Of a stretch of 32,616 bases of DNA, positions 6,904 through 15,435 are shown piece after piece. Below the pieces are notes generated by a model. The model did no database searches. It had not been told where the DNA came from and was given only the letters and a program-made list of their open reading frames with translations. The number at the start of each line of letters is the position of its first letter. The stretch's first letter is position 1. The translations under genes were made by a program, and so were the position numbers. The stretch comes from Syntrophus sp964555065 (GTDB taxonomy: Bacteria; Desulfobacterota; Syntrophia; Syntrophales; Syntrophaceae). The stretch covers positions 1 to 32,616 of the forward strand of contig CAZKRB010000034.1 in the NCBI GenBank assembly GCA_964555065.1, written 5' to 3'.

Positions 6904-7689
6904 ATGCAGAGCCCCTCGAAGACGCAACTGCGGCTCTGGAATCGCCTGGACCAGGCAAAGGTTCGTGAAGAAACGGGCCTTTTTCTGGCGGAGGGATTTA
7001 AAATCGTTCAGGCCCTTCTGGAGAGCGACTGGAAACTCCAGGCGCTGCTGATTCTGGACGAGAAGAAAGGCCGGTGGGAGGCCTTCCGCAGAACCTTGCC
7101 CGTTGGCCTGCCCTGTTATGAACTGGCCGTGAAGGAATGGAAAGGACTGACCCAGGATGTCTCACCGGAAGGGATTCTGGCTGTGGGCAGGATCCCACCC
7201 CCGCCGGAGCCGGAGGGCATGCTGGCAAAAGCGGAGGAGGGGCCGCTCCTGCTGCTTCATGAAATCAACAATCCGGGGAACCTGGGGACTCTCGTCCGCA
7301 CCGCCGCCTGGTTTGGTTTTTCGGGGATCATGCTGAGCCGGGGATCGGTCGATCCTCTGAATCCCAAGGCGGTCCGGGCGGCCATGGGGGGCCTTTTCCA
7401 GGTGCCCGTCCTTGCCGGCATCGATCTTCTGGAATGGCTTCCCCGGATCAGAGAACATCTTCGCGTGGTGGGAAGTTCGGTCCAGGGGGGAAGCCTTCCC
7501 CACCCCTGTGGAGTGAAAACGGCCTTGCTTCTGGGAAGTGAAAGCCATGGGCTGCCGGAGGAGCTGTTGAAAATGACCGACGAGCAGTGGCACATTCCCC
7601 GGCAGGGGGGCGGCGAGTCGCTCAGCCTTCCCCAGGCCGCAGCCATCCTGATGTATGAGTGCGTCAGGATGGGGACCTCCCGGAGGTAA
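6904..7689 (+). CDS. TrmH/SpoU-family RNA 2'-O-methyltransferase
   Basis: This is a 261-residue SPOUT methyltransferase with an N-terminal RNA-binding substrate domain (about 1-100) and the knotted AdoMet domain. Motif 1 is EINNPGNLGTLVRTAAWFG with the catalytic-type Arg, motif 2 LLLGSESHGLPEELL, and motif 3 IPRQGGGESLSLPQAAAI. It methylates the ribose of a nucleotide in rRNA or tRNA; which one cannot be told from sequence. Motif 3 departs from the usual ESLNVSVAAAI by carrying SLPQ. No clear ribosome site is present; it starts 2 nt after the upstream stop, so translational coupling is likely. Confidence 0.9.
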   Translation: MQSPSKTQLRLWNRLDQAKVREETGLFLAEGFKIVQALLESDWKLQALLILDEKKGRWEAFRRTLPVGLPCYELAVKEWKGLTQDVSPEGILAVGRIPPPPEPEGMLAKAEEGPLLLLHEINNPGNLGTLVRTAAWFGFSGIMLSRGSVDPLNPKAVRAAMGGLFQVPVLAGIDLLEWLPRIREHLRVVGSSVQGGSLPHPCGVKTALLLGSESHGLPEELLKMTDEQWHIPRQGGGESLSLPQAAAILMYECVRMGTSRR

Positions 7690-7736
7690 CAGCGTTGCCC
7701 TGTTTTAAAGAAAGCGTTTCAGGGGGAAACAGAAAA

Positions 7737-8057
7737 ATGGAGAATTATGTACAGGTATCGACCACCGTGGGCGCCGAAGGGGATGGGGAAAAGATCGCCC
7801 GTTTCCTCGTAGAAAACAGGCTTGCCGGCTGTGTTCAGATATCCCCCGTGACCAGCGTCTACCGTTGGGAAGGGAAAATCGAAACCGCCAGGGAGTGGCG
7901 CCTCTGCATCAAAACCCGGGAAGATCTCTGCGAAGAGGTGGACCGGGCCATTGCCGCCCTCTCCTCCTATTCGGTGCCGGAATTGCTCGTGACGCCCATT
8001 GTTGCCGGGAGTCAAGCCTACCTGGACTGGCTGGACAAGGAGCTGCTGAAGAAGTAA
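7737..8057 (+). CDS. cutA: CutA family protein
   Basis: The 106-residue protein has the whole CutA fold: the N-terminal strand YVQVSTTVG, LAGCVQISPVTSVYRWEGKI and the C-terminal YSVPELLVTPIVAGSQAYLDWL. CutA forms very stable trimers resembling PII signalling proteins and is linked to divalent cation tolerance, though its true job is unsettled. The frame is open upstream, but the ATG at 7737 begins the domain and is preceded by AGGGGG. It follows the methyltransferase by 47 nt on the same strand and may share its transcript. Confidence 0.93.
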   Translation: MENYVQVSTTVGAEGDGEKIARFLVENRLAGCVQISPVTSVYRWEGKIETAREWRLCIKTREDLCEEVDRAIAALSSYSVPELLVTPIVAGSQAYLDWLDKELLKK

Positions 8058-8565
8058 GAAACGCCTTCCCGGAAGGGGGCCTTCTGGTTGGAGTGAAAGG
8101 CGGGCATGACGGGGCTGTCGACCGTCCTGCCTGCCGGGCCGTTATCGAGCGGCAAAGCGCGGCCGGCTTGTCTGCCCCGGGCTCCCCGGATCAATAACCG
8201 GTCGGCCGAGGGGATCGACCGGATTTTCCAGGCGCCGAGCAGCCCCTCCTGTTTCCCTTTCTCCTGCCTTCGGGCCGCTCTCCCGCCGGGTTTCATCTTT
8301 CCGTCACGAATCTGCCGTTTTTTGTTCAGCCCAGCGCAGGCGCAAACGCCCTGCGGCCTGTTGCGGCGCTCACCTCGCGCCCTCTTTCTCCAAGGAAAGG
8401 GAACGGGCGTTCTGCGGCCGGGGGCGGTGTCCCTCCCACTGCTCAGCCCGCTTCGAAATAAGCTCGCTGCGATTCCAGGAAAAAATCTGGTAAAGCAGGC
8501 ACTGTGTCGAAGGGCTGCAAAAGGATGCCGTCAGTTCTGCTGCCAACCACGGTGAACCGGCGGCA

Positions 8566-8581
8566 GGCGGGCATGCCCGCC
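8566..8581. repeat. perfect 16-bp palindrome upstream of the transketolase promoter
   Basis: GGCGGGCATGCCCGCC is its own reverse complement. It lies 42 nt upstream of the -35 box at 8623. It could be a binding site for a dimeric regulator or a snap-back hairpin; nothing in the sequence decides. Confidence 0.5.
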
Positions 8582-8622
8582 AGGTCCGGAAAAGGATGAA
8601 CTTTTCCCGGTGACTAATCTCC

Positions 8623-8651
8623 TTGTTTAAGCCGGCGGGTTGGAGTATAAG
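8623..8651 (+). promoter_or_regulatory. candidate sigma-70 promoter of transketolase
   Basis: TTGTTT (8623-8628) and TATAAG (8646-8651) are separated by exactly 17 nt. The -10 box matches consensus at five of six positions. It gives a leader of about 70 nt, ending in the AAGGAG site before the ATG at 8726. Confidence 0.55.
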
Positions 8652-8725
8652 CGCGGGGTGAAAAGGTCCGAGACGAACGGGAAAGTTGTTTTAAGTATCT
8701 GATATTTAAGGAGATCGTAAAGCTT

Positions 8726-10795
8726 ATGTCTGAAGCAGCAGGATTGGAAGCAAAATGCATCAATACCATTCGATTTTTAGCCGTGGATGCCATCGAAAAA
8801 GCAAAGTCGGGGCACCCCGGAATGCCCATGGGGGCCGCCGCCGCCGCCCATACCCTCTGGAGCCATCATCTGAAGCATAATCCCGCGAATCCAAGCTGGT
8901 TCGATCGGGACCGTTTTGTCCTTTCCGCGGGGCATGCCTCCATGCTCCTCTACGCTCTGCTTCACCTGACCGGCTATGACCTCTCCCTGGACGATTTGAA
9001 GGCCTTCCGCCAGTGGGAAAGCCGGACGCCCGGCCATCCCGAATATGGCTGTGCGCCGGGAGTGGAGGTGACAACGGGGCCCCTCGGCCAGGGGCTGAGC
9101 AATGCCGTGGGAATGGCCATCGCCGAAGCCCATCTGGCGGCCCGCTTCAACCGCCCCGACTGCGAGGTGGTGAATCATTTCACCTATGTCATGGCCAGCG
9201 ACGGGGACCTCATGGAGGGGGTGACCGCAGAGGCCTGCTCCCTGGCCGGTCATCTCCGGCTGGGAAAACTCATCGTCCTTTATGATGACAACCGGGTCTC
9301 CCTGGCCGGGTCGACAGCCCTGGCTTTCACGGAAGACGTGGGCCGGCGGTTTGAGGCCTACGGCTGGCAGGTGCTTCAGGTCCCGGAGGGCAACCGTCCC
9401 GCAGCCATTGACGAAGCCCTGAAGGCGGCGCAGGAGGAAAGGTCGAAGCCTTCGATTCTCTTTGTGCAGACGACCCTTGGCTATGGGGCTCCCCGTAAAC
9501 AGGGAACGGCGGATTGCCACGGCTCCCCCCTGGGCCGGGAAGAGCTGGATGCAGCAAAGGAGAATCTAGGCTGTCCGCTGGAGCCTGCCTTTTTCGTCCC
9601 CGAGGAGGTTGCCGCCTTTTACCGGCAGGTGCTCGAACGGGGAAAAGACGGTGAAGCGCAATGGCGGGAGAATCTGAAGCGCTACGGCGAACAGTACCCG
9701 GAGGAGGCGGCGGAATTCGGCCGGCTGCTGGTGGGAACGTTGCCCGCTCACTGGGAGGACGCCTTGCCCGTTTATGGAGAGGGCTCCCCGGATGTGGCCA
9801 CCCGCAAGGCGGGCGAGACGGTCATGCAGGCTCTCGCTCCGCGGATTCCCGAGCTGATCGGCGGTTCGGCGGACCTGAATCCCTCCTGCTTCACCTGGCT
9901 CAAAGGGCTGGGAGATTTTCAGCCCCTGGGGCTGTCTCCGGAAGGTGTGCAGGGTCGGGTCGGCGGACCGTGGGGCTATGAAGGCCGCAACATCCATTAC
10001 GGCGTCCGTGAACACGCCATGGGGTCCATTTCCGTCGGGATGGCCCTCCACGGAGGCGCCATTCCCTACACGGGAACCTTCCTCACCTTTGCCGATTACA
10101 TGCGGCCGCCGATGCGTCTTTCCGCTCTCATGGGACTGCGGGTCGTTTACGTTTTCACCCACGACAGCATCGGCCTGGGCGAGGATGGCCCGACCCATCA
10201 GCCCGTTGAGCAGGTCATGAATCTCCGCGCGGTTCCCAATCTCACGGTCATCCGTCCCGCCGATGCCGGTGAAACGGTGGAAGCCTGGCGGGAAGCCCTT
10301 CGGAATGTCAACGGTCCGACAGCCCTGATCTTTTCGCGCCAGAATCTGCCCGTGCTGGACCGCCGGACGCTGGGCCCCGCAGCCGGCCTGCAGCAGGGCG
10401 GCTATGTCCTCTGGGAGTCCGGCGAAGGCAGCCCCGAGGTCATCCTGATCGGTACGGGTTCCGAGGTCGCTCTGACCCTGGAGGCCGGCCGCCGTCTCGC
10501 CGCAGAGGGGATCTCCGTGCGGGTGGTCTCGCTGCCCAGCTGGGAGCTCTTTGATCGTCAGCCGATTGATTACCGGCAGGCCGTTCTGCCGTCGGCGGTC
10601 AGGGCGCGGGTGGCCGTGGAGGCGGGGGTCAAACTGGGCTGGGAGCGCTATGTGGGACTGGACGGCGCCGTGATCGGCATGGACGGCTTCGGCGCCAGCG
10701 CCCCGGCCAATGTCCTCTATGAAAAATTCGGCATCACCGCGGATCATGTCGCCGAAGCGGCCAGGTCTCTCTTGAAGGCGCAGGGGCGCGCTTAG
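8726..10795 (+). CDS. tkt: transketolase
   Basis: This 689-residue thiamine-diphosphate enzyme shuttles two-carbon units between sugar phosphates in the non-oxidative pentose phosphate pathway. All landmarks of a full-length enzyme are present: KSGHPGMPMG with His 30, TTGPLGQGLSNAVGMA, the cofactor motif starting SDGDLMEG and ending YDDN, the catalytic Glu in IHYGVREHAMG, and HDSIGLGEDGPTHQPVEQ. The C-terminal domain is intact. AAGGAG lies 12 nt upstream of the ATG. No other pentose phosphate genes are adjacent, and the gene has its own promoter, so it looks monocistronic or paired with the DUF255 gene that follows. Confidence 0.97.
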   Translation: MSEAAGLEAKCINTIRFLAVDAIEKAKSGHPGMPMGAAAAAHTLWSHHLKHNPANPSWFDRDRFVLSAGHASMLLYALLHLTGYDLSLDDLKAFRQWESRTPGHPEYGCAPGVEVTTGPLGQGLSNAVGMAIAEAHLAARFNRPDCEVVNHFTYVMASDGDLMEGVTAEACSLAGHLRLGKLIVLYDDNRVSLAGSTALAFTEDVGRRFEAYGWQVLQVPEGNRPAAIDEALKAAQEERSKPSILFVQTTLGYGAPRKQGTADCHGSPLGREELDAAKENLGCPLEPAFFVPEEVAAFYRQVLERGKDGEAQWRENLKRYGEQYPEEAAEFGRLLVGTLPAHWEDALPVYGEGSPDVATRKAGETVMQALAPRIPELIGGSADLNPSCFTWLKGLGDFQPLGLSPEGVQGRVGGPWGYEGRNIHYGVREHAMGSISVGMALHGGAIPYTGTFLTFADYMRPPMRLSALMGLRVVYVFTHDSIGLGEDGPTHQPVEQVMNLRAVPNLTVIRPADAGETVEAWREALRNVNGPTALIFSRQNLPVLDRRTLGPAAGLQQGGYVLWESGEGSPEVILIGTGSEVALTLEAGRRLAAEGISVRVVSLPSWELFDRQPIDYRQAVLPSAVRARVAVEAGVKLGWERYVGLDGAVIGMDGFGASAPANVLYEKFGITADHVAEAARSLLKAQGRA

Positions 10796-10881
10796 GAGCC
10801 CCCCCAACCCCGTTTCCGCCCGGCTCGGCAAAGGCAGCGGAAAAAGGGCTGAAGATAACACCCTTCGAAAGGAGAAAAATC

Positions 10882-12963
10882 ATGGAAAACGCGTCTCCCC
10901 CGGGTGGCTCTTTCCGGAACCGTCTGCAAGATGAAAAGAGCCCCTATCTGCTCCAGCATGCGGCCAATCCCGTGGACTGGCATCCCTGGGGAGAGGAAGC
11001 CTTCGAGAAGGCGCGGCGGGAAGACAAACCGATCTTTCTCTCCATCGGCTATTCCACCTGCCACTGGTGCCATGTGATGGCCCATGAGTCCTTCGAGGAG
11101 GAAGAGGTCGCCCGGCTGCTCAACGAGTACTTCGTCTCCATCAAGGTGGATCGGGAGGAGCGCCCCGATATCGACAAGCTGTATATGACCGTCTGCCAGC
11201 TCCTCACCGGCAGCGGCGGCTGGCCGTTGACCATCATGATGACCCCCGACCGCCGCCCTTTCTACGCCGCGACCTACCTTCCCAAGGAAGGCCGCCCCGG
11301 TCTTCCGGGAATGCTCGCCCTCATTCCCGGTCTCGGGGAGGTCTGGCGCAGAGAGCGGGTCAAAGTCCTGGAATCGGCGGAAGAGATTGTGCAGGCCCTT
11401 GAGCGGATGAACCGGGATCAGGCCGGCCGCGGAGAGCTGCCCCCCGATGCGGTGCTCCGGGAGGCTTACGACGATCTGCGCCGCCGCTATGATCCCCGGT
11501 ACGGAGGTTTTGACGGCGCCCCCAAATTCCCCATGCCCCAGCATTCCTTCTTCCTTTTGCGCTATGGACAGCGGTACGGCGAACCGCAGGCCCTGGCCAT
11601 GGTGGAAAAAACGCTGTCGGCGATGCGCCGGGGGGGAATTTACGATCATCTGGGCTTCGGCTTCCATCGGTACAGTACCGATGCCCAGTGGCGGCTGCCC
11701 CATTTCGAGAAGATGCTTTACGACCAGGCCCTGTTGGCCCTGGCCTATACGGAGGCCTTCCAGGCAACGGGTCAGGAATTCTACGGAAGAACGGCGCGGG
11801 AGATTCTCACCTATGCCCTGCGGGATATGGCCGCTCCGGAAGGCGGTTTCTATTCGGCCGAGGATGCCGATACCGCCGGGGAAGAGGGGGCCTTTTACCT
11901 CTGGACGGCGCAGGAGCTGCGCCAGGTCCTGGAATCGGAAGAAGCCAAACTGCTGATCCGCCTTTATGCGATCCAGGAGGGCGGCAAGCCCCAGGTCCTG
12001 CATGGGTCGTCCTCCTTGCCTGAAGTGTCGGCCTTGCTGGGCATTTCGGAAGAGCGGCTTGCCGAGCAGCTGGAGTCCGCACGGCGGAAGCTGTTCCAGC
12101 AGCGGGAAAAGCGCCCCCGCCCACAGCGGGATGACAAGATCCTGACCGATTGGAATGGGCTGATGATCGCGGCCCTGGCCCGTGCGGCAGCCGTCTTCGA
12201 TGAGCCCCTCTACCTGCAGGCGGTTCAGCGGGCGGTCTCCTTCATCCTGGAAAACCTGCGCGATTCCCGGGGACGGCTGCTCCATCGCTGGTGCGGCGGC
12301 GAGGCGGCCATGCCGGCCTCGCTCGAAGACTACGCCTTTCTGAACTGGGGGCTGATCGAGGCCTATGAGGCCACCTTCGACGCCGGGCTGCTGCGGGCGG
12401 CCCTCTCCCTGGAGCGGGAGTTGGAGGAGCATTTCTGGGACAGCCGCTCCGGCGGTTATTTTTATACGGCCGATGACGGCGAACCTCTGTTGATCCGCCA
12501 GAAGGAAAGCTACGACGGCGCGATCCCCTCGGGCAATTCCGTGGCCATGCTCAACCTGCTGCGGCTGGCACGCCTGACGGGACAGGTGGAACTGGAGGAG
12601 CGGGCCGTCGCCATGGGGAAGGCCTTTGCCGGACAGATCCGCTCCGTGCCCGCGGCCCACACCCAGTTCCTCGTCGCCCTGGATTATCTGGCCGGTCCCG
12701 CGTCCGAGGTGGTGATCGTCGGCAGTCCGGAAGATGAGGACACCCGCCTGATGCTGCGGGAACTGCGCCGGCCTTTTCTCCCTCACAGCGTCGTCCTGTT
12801 GAAGCCCGATGACGGGGATCAGGGGGAGGGCGCTGAGTTGGCGGAATTTACCCGGGGGATGATCCGGGTGGATGGCCGGGCGACGGCCTATGTCTGCCGG
12901 AATTATTCGTGCCGGCAACCCACGACGGACCCGGGGGAGATGATGGCATGGCTGAAGGAGTAA
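10882..12963 (+). CDS. YyaL/DUF255 thioredoxin domain-containing protein
   Basis: The 693-residue protein has the N-terminal thioredoxin-like DUF255 domain (about 10-175), beginning with the family hallmark SPYLLQHAANPVDWHPW and carrying the redox pair CHWC at residues 60-63. The rest is an (alpha/alpha)6-barrel-like region resembling glycoside hydrolases or epimerases, with motifs such as KFPMPQHS, HFEKMLYDQALL, DWNGLMIAALARA and NSVAMLNLLRL. The family (human SPATA20, Bacillus YyaL) is widespread, but its biochemical role is not established. GAAAGGAG stands 8 nt before the ATG. It follows transketolase by 86 nt. The very long antisense open frame opposite it is a codon-bias artefact. Confidence 0.93.
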   Translation: MENASPPGGSFRNRLQDEKSPYLLQHAANPVDWHPWGEEAFEKARREDKPIFLSIGYSTCHWCHVMAHESFEEEEVARLLNEYFVSIKVDREERPDIDKLYMTVCQLLTGSGGWPLTIMMTPDRRPFYAATYLPKEGRPGLPGMLALIPGLGEVWRRERVKVLESAEEIVQALERMNRDQAGRGELPPDAVLREAYDDLRRRYDPRYGGFDGAPKFPMPQHSFFLLRYGQRYGEPQALAMVEKTLSAMRRGGIYDHLGFGFHRYSTDAQWRLPHFEKMLYDQALLALAYTEAFQATGQEFYGRTAREILTYALRDMAAPEGGFYSAEDADTAGEEGAFYLWTAQELRQVLESEEAKLLIRLYAIQEGGKPQVLHGSSSLPEVSALLGISEERLAEQLESARRKLFQQREKRPRPQRDDKILTDWNGLMIAALARAAAVFDEPLYLQAVQRAVSFILENLRDSRGRLLHRWCGGEAAMPASLEDYAFLNWGLIEAYEATFDAGLLRAALSLERELEEHFWDSRSGGYFYTADDGEPLLIRQKESYDGAIPSGNSVAMLNLLRLARLTGQVELEERAVAMGKAFAGQIRSVPAAHTQFLVALDYLAGPASEVVIVGSPEDEDTRLMLRELRRPFLPHSVVLLKPDDGDQGEGAELAEFTRGMIRVDGRATAYVCRNYSCRQPTTDPGEMMAWLKE

Positions 12964-12975
12964 CACGGCGCTCCC

Positions 12976-12998
12976 CGTTCTCTTTTACCCTGAGAACG
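12976..12998. terminator. hairpin between convergent genes
   Basis: CGTTCTC (12976-12982) pairs with GAGAACG (12992-12998) around a 9-nt loop, in the 40 nt that separate the converging DUF255 and SucC-like genes. There is no U-run, so termination efficiency is uncertain. Confidence 0.35.
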
Positions 12999-13003
12999 CT
13001 CCT

Positions 13004-14188
13004 TCAGGCTTCGGCATCCCCGGCGGTGTCCGTGGCCTCTCTCTCCGACTTTTCACCGAGGATCTCGCCGAGTCTGGCCACGGCTTTTTCCGTAGCCGTG
13101 TCGGTCGCCACATGAACACCCGCCGACCTTAAAATTTCCCAGGTCTCCTTCTGGCGGTTGCCTAGAGCCTTGGCCACAAGGGGAATCTTGACGGCATGCG
13201 CTTCCAGGTACCGGGCAATTCCCCGGGCACCTTCCTCAATCGGATTAATCCCGCCGTAGACGTTGATCAGAACGGCCCGGAGACCGGGTTTCATCATGAT
13301 CAGTTCCATACAGCGATAGAGCTGGTCCGCTGTTATTTCGCCGCCGGTTTCCAGGAAATTGGCCGGTTTCATGTTCCGGCTCATCATGATGTCCATGGTC
13401 GCCATGCCCAGCCCGGCCCCGGTGGCGATAATGCCGACGTCCCCCTCCAGGTCCACGTAGGTGACCCCGATGGCCCTGCCTTTCCGTTCCAGCGGGTTCT
13501 CGATCCTTTCGTGATGGTCGGGTAGGGGATAGGGAATCCGGCCCAGGGCGGAATCATCCACCTCGAAGACGGCATCCACGGCCAGTAGACCGCCTGAGGG
13601 CCGGACCACCAGGGGATTGATTTCCGCGATCAGGCCGTCCAGGCTGGAAAAAGCCCGGCACAGCTTGAGGATCACCTCCGAGCAGGCATGAAAAAGCGGC
13701 CCGGAAAATCCCAGGCGCGACAGGAGGACGTGGGCGTGGAAAGGGTAGAATCCCAGGATCGGATCCACCGTTACGGTCGCGATCTTTTCCGGCGATTTCC
13801 GGGCGACCTCTTCAATGTTCACGCCTCCTTCCGTACAGGCGACAATAACCGGCTTCCCGGAGTAGGTATCGACGGTGACCCCGATATACAATTCCCGGGC
13901 GATTTCCGCTTTTTCGCTGACCAGCAGTTTCCTCACCGGCAGTCCTCGAATTTCCGCGCCCAGCATTTTTTCCGCTCCTTCCTTCAGCTCCTTTGGATCG
14001 GCCACACTCCTGATTCCGCCGGCCAGCCCCCGGCTGCCGACCAGAACCTGCGCCTTGAGCATCACGGGATATCCAATTTCGTCCGCCGCCCGGAGCGCTT
14101 CTTCGACGGTGGCGGCAACGCCCCGCCTGGGAACCGGGATGCCGAAGGATTCGAACAGGTTCGCCGCTTCAAATTCATGGAGTCTCAT
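13004..14188 (-). CDS. succinyl-CoA ligase beta subunit-like protein (ATP-grasp, orphan)
   Basis: The 394-residue protein has the two-part build of succinyl-CoA synthetase beta subunits: an ATP-grasp domain (about 1-220; MRLHEFEAANLFESFGIPVP, KAQVLVGSRG, the metal-binding region LIAEINPLVV) and a CoA-ligase domain (about 245-360; GAGLGMATMDIM, LETGG, NVYGGINPIEEGA). Such subunits form acyl-CoA or acid plus ATP with an alpha subunit that carries the phosphohistidine. No alpha subunit gene flanks it; the neighbours are a convergent DUF255 gene and a divergent small membrane protein gene. It may pair with a distant subunit or use another acid. AAAGGAGG precedes the ATG, with a hairpin wedged between them. 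Confidence 0.88.
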   Translation of the reverse strand: MRLHEFEAANLFESFGIPVPRRGVAATVEEALRAADEIGYPVMLKAQVLVGSRGLAGGIRSVADPKELKEGAEKMLGAEIRGLPVRKLLVSEKAEIARELYIGVTVDTYSGKPVIVACTEGGVNIEEVARKSPEKIATVTVDPILGFYPFHAHVLLSRLGFSGPLFHACSEVILKLCRAFSSLDGLIAEINPLVVRPSGGLLAVDAVFEVDDSALGRIPYPLPDHHERIENPLERKGRAIGVTYVDLEGDVGIIATGAGLGMATMDIMMSRNMKPANFLETGGEITADQLYRCMELIMMKPGLRAVLINVYGGINPIEEGARGIARYLEAHAVKIPLVAKALGNRQKETWEILRSAGVHVATDTATEKAVARLGEILGEKSEREATDTAGDAEA

Positions 14189-14201
14189 GGCCTTTCAGGC
14201 C
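14189..14201 (-). promoter_or_regulatory. hairpin between ribosome site and start codon of the SucC-like gene
   Basis: Directly upstream of the ATG (14186-14188) the mRNA reads GGCCT-GAA-AGGCC, a 5-bp stem with a 3-nt loop. Its 5' arm overlaps the last two bases of the AAAGGAGG ribosome site (14200-14207). Folding would shorten the otherwise long spacing, or hide part of the site. A regulatory effect is inference. Confidence 0.3.
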
Positions 14202-14479
14202 TCCTTTGTTGGATCTCTCGCCGGGATAAGGTATTTCCCCCGGTCCTGGATGATGATGCAATGGAAAATATATGAGCGACGGAAGGGGATGTCGAGGCGG
14301 TCCTTGTTTTCCGGCCTGGCGCCGGCATGAAATTTGATAGGCTTTTCACCCGTGGCCATTCCGGAACCAACGACGGCAGCGGTCGAAACAGTATCGGAGC
14401 GGCGGAAAAAAACGGCTCGGTCAGCCGAAAAAAGAATGCCTTCGGTTTGCCCGCCGGAAAGGATAAAGGAGAACGAAGC

Positions 14480-14629
14480 ATGAGCGCGCTGATCTTTGTC
14501 GTTGGAATGATCCTTGGCGCCTGGGTCGGAGTGACCTTGCTGTCCTGTTGCCTGCTGGCGAAAAGGGCGGACAATGCCATGGAAAACGACTGTAATCAGG
14601 AAGAAAACCGGTCGGCGGGTCTCGCTTGA
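14480..14629 (+). CDS. small single-span membrane protein (DUF3789-like)
   Basis: This 49-residue protein starts at an ATG with a strong AAAGGAG site 8 nt upstream (14465-14471). Residues about 4-24 form one hydrophobic segment (IFVVGMILGAWVGVTLLSCC), with two adjacent cysteines at its end and then a polar tail. The length and pattern recall the DUF3789 family of tiny membrane proteins of unknown function, but this is recognition of type rather than a proven match. The frame extends upstream to 14327 without a credible start. It diverges from the SucC-like gene. Confidence 0.6.
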   Translation: MSALIFVVGMILGAWVGVTLLSCCLLAKRADNAMENDCNQEENRSAGLA

Positions 14630-14814
14630 TCCCCAGCGGCCATTTCGTCCATGTCTCAGTCTGAAGGTGGACGCAGACTCACCCCTTCCCCGCAGGGCGG
14701 CCGCGGCCAAAGTTAGCCATTCCGTCGGGAATCCGTCACCCGCAGAGTCAAACGCCGCCATCTCCAAAGGGCAGAAAATCACCAGCGATCCCTGGGCGAA
14801 ACAATCGCCGGAGA

Positions 14815-15120
14815 TTACTCGAGGAGGGTTCCCTTGCCGGTCTTCTGATACTCGAGGGCGATGTGGTTGGCGAAGGCCGATCTTCCCCAGGCATCGGCTT
14901 TCTTTCCGTGGGCGTTGCACCACTCGGCGAAGGTATCCGGATCGATGTCGGCGCGGATTGCGATATTGCCCCCGCTCCTGATCAGTTCGCATTGCCTCCC
15001 GACGAGCGCTTTCCAGTCATCATAGGTGACTGGCATATTTTCGGGATCGGTGAAGACTTCCAGCGCTCTTCGGTAAGTGGACTCATCCTTGAACCAGGCA
15101 ACTCCGATGATATCGCTCAT
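14815..15120 (-). CDS. conserved hypothetical protein, about 100 residues
   Basis: The 101-residue soluble protein (start MSDIIGVAWFKDESTY) has balanced composition, acidic helices and conserved-looking Trp, Cys and Gly positions, and lacks a signal peptide or membrane segment. AAGGAAGTG precedes the ATG by 7 nt. I recognise the type as a small conserved hypothetical of proteobacteria but can assign no function. It stands alone on the minus strand, about 315 nt from the next minus-strand gene upstream. Confidence 0.7.
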   Translation of the reverse strand: MSDIIGVAWFKDESTYRRALEVFTDPENMPVTYDDWKALVGRQCELIRSGGNIAIRADIDPDTFAEWCNAHGKKADAWGRSAFANHIALEYQKTGKGTLLE

Positions 15121-15435
15121 TCTGACACTTCCTTTCGTGGTCGGGGAACGGTGGACGTTCCTTGTTTACATCCATTCAAGAATCTTCAAGTTCCAGTTCA
15201 GCCTGTTGCACCCCGGAGAACCATCTGTCTGATCCTCCATGCCCGGTGGGTTGCTTGTCAAGATTTTTTTGAGAGCATCTCCCCGGGAGAGGCTTCGGGG
15301 AACCCGGACCGGGCTGCTTTCACCGGGCGGAGGACAACGCCGGTGCAATCGGATTTTGACCCGGCCGATTCCCCTCTCACGATGGACATGGGCAATTTCG
15401 ATCTCCCTCGGCTCTCTTGCGGGCAGGGGTGCGAT
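15121..15435. other. intergenic region between two small minus-strand genes
   Basis: No supported gene lies here. Short open frames on both strands lack ribosome sites and family features. On the minus strand a TTGACA occurs at about 15256-15261, but no -10 box stands at suitable spacing. Confidence 0.5.

Larger units (their letters stand above)
8058..8725. other. long intergenic region before transketolase
   Basis: No gene is supported over about 670 nt. A 149-codon plus-strand frame (8106-8555) is rich in Arg, Pro, Ala and Ser without domain-like pattern or ribosome site and is judged an artefact of GC-rich sequence. The right end holds a perfect palindrome at 8566-8581 and a promoter at 8623-8651. 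No tRNA-like fold was seen. Confidence 0.6.

Noticed and set aside
8106..8555. 149-codon plus-strand frame in the cutA-tkt spacer
   Set aside because: No ribosome site, no domain-like pattern and a biased Pro/Arg/Ser content.
10792..12966. 724-codon open frame antisense to the DUF255 gene, and similar long antisense frames (1534-2706, 9566-10861, 30201-31496)
   Set aside because: They mirror well-identified genes, have Gly/Arg/Pro/His-rich composition without motifs and lack ribosome sites; third-position GC bias keeps stops rare on the opposite strand.
15166..15348. 60-codon minus-strand frame
   Set aside because: No ribosome site, atypical composition and no recognisable family.
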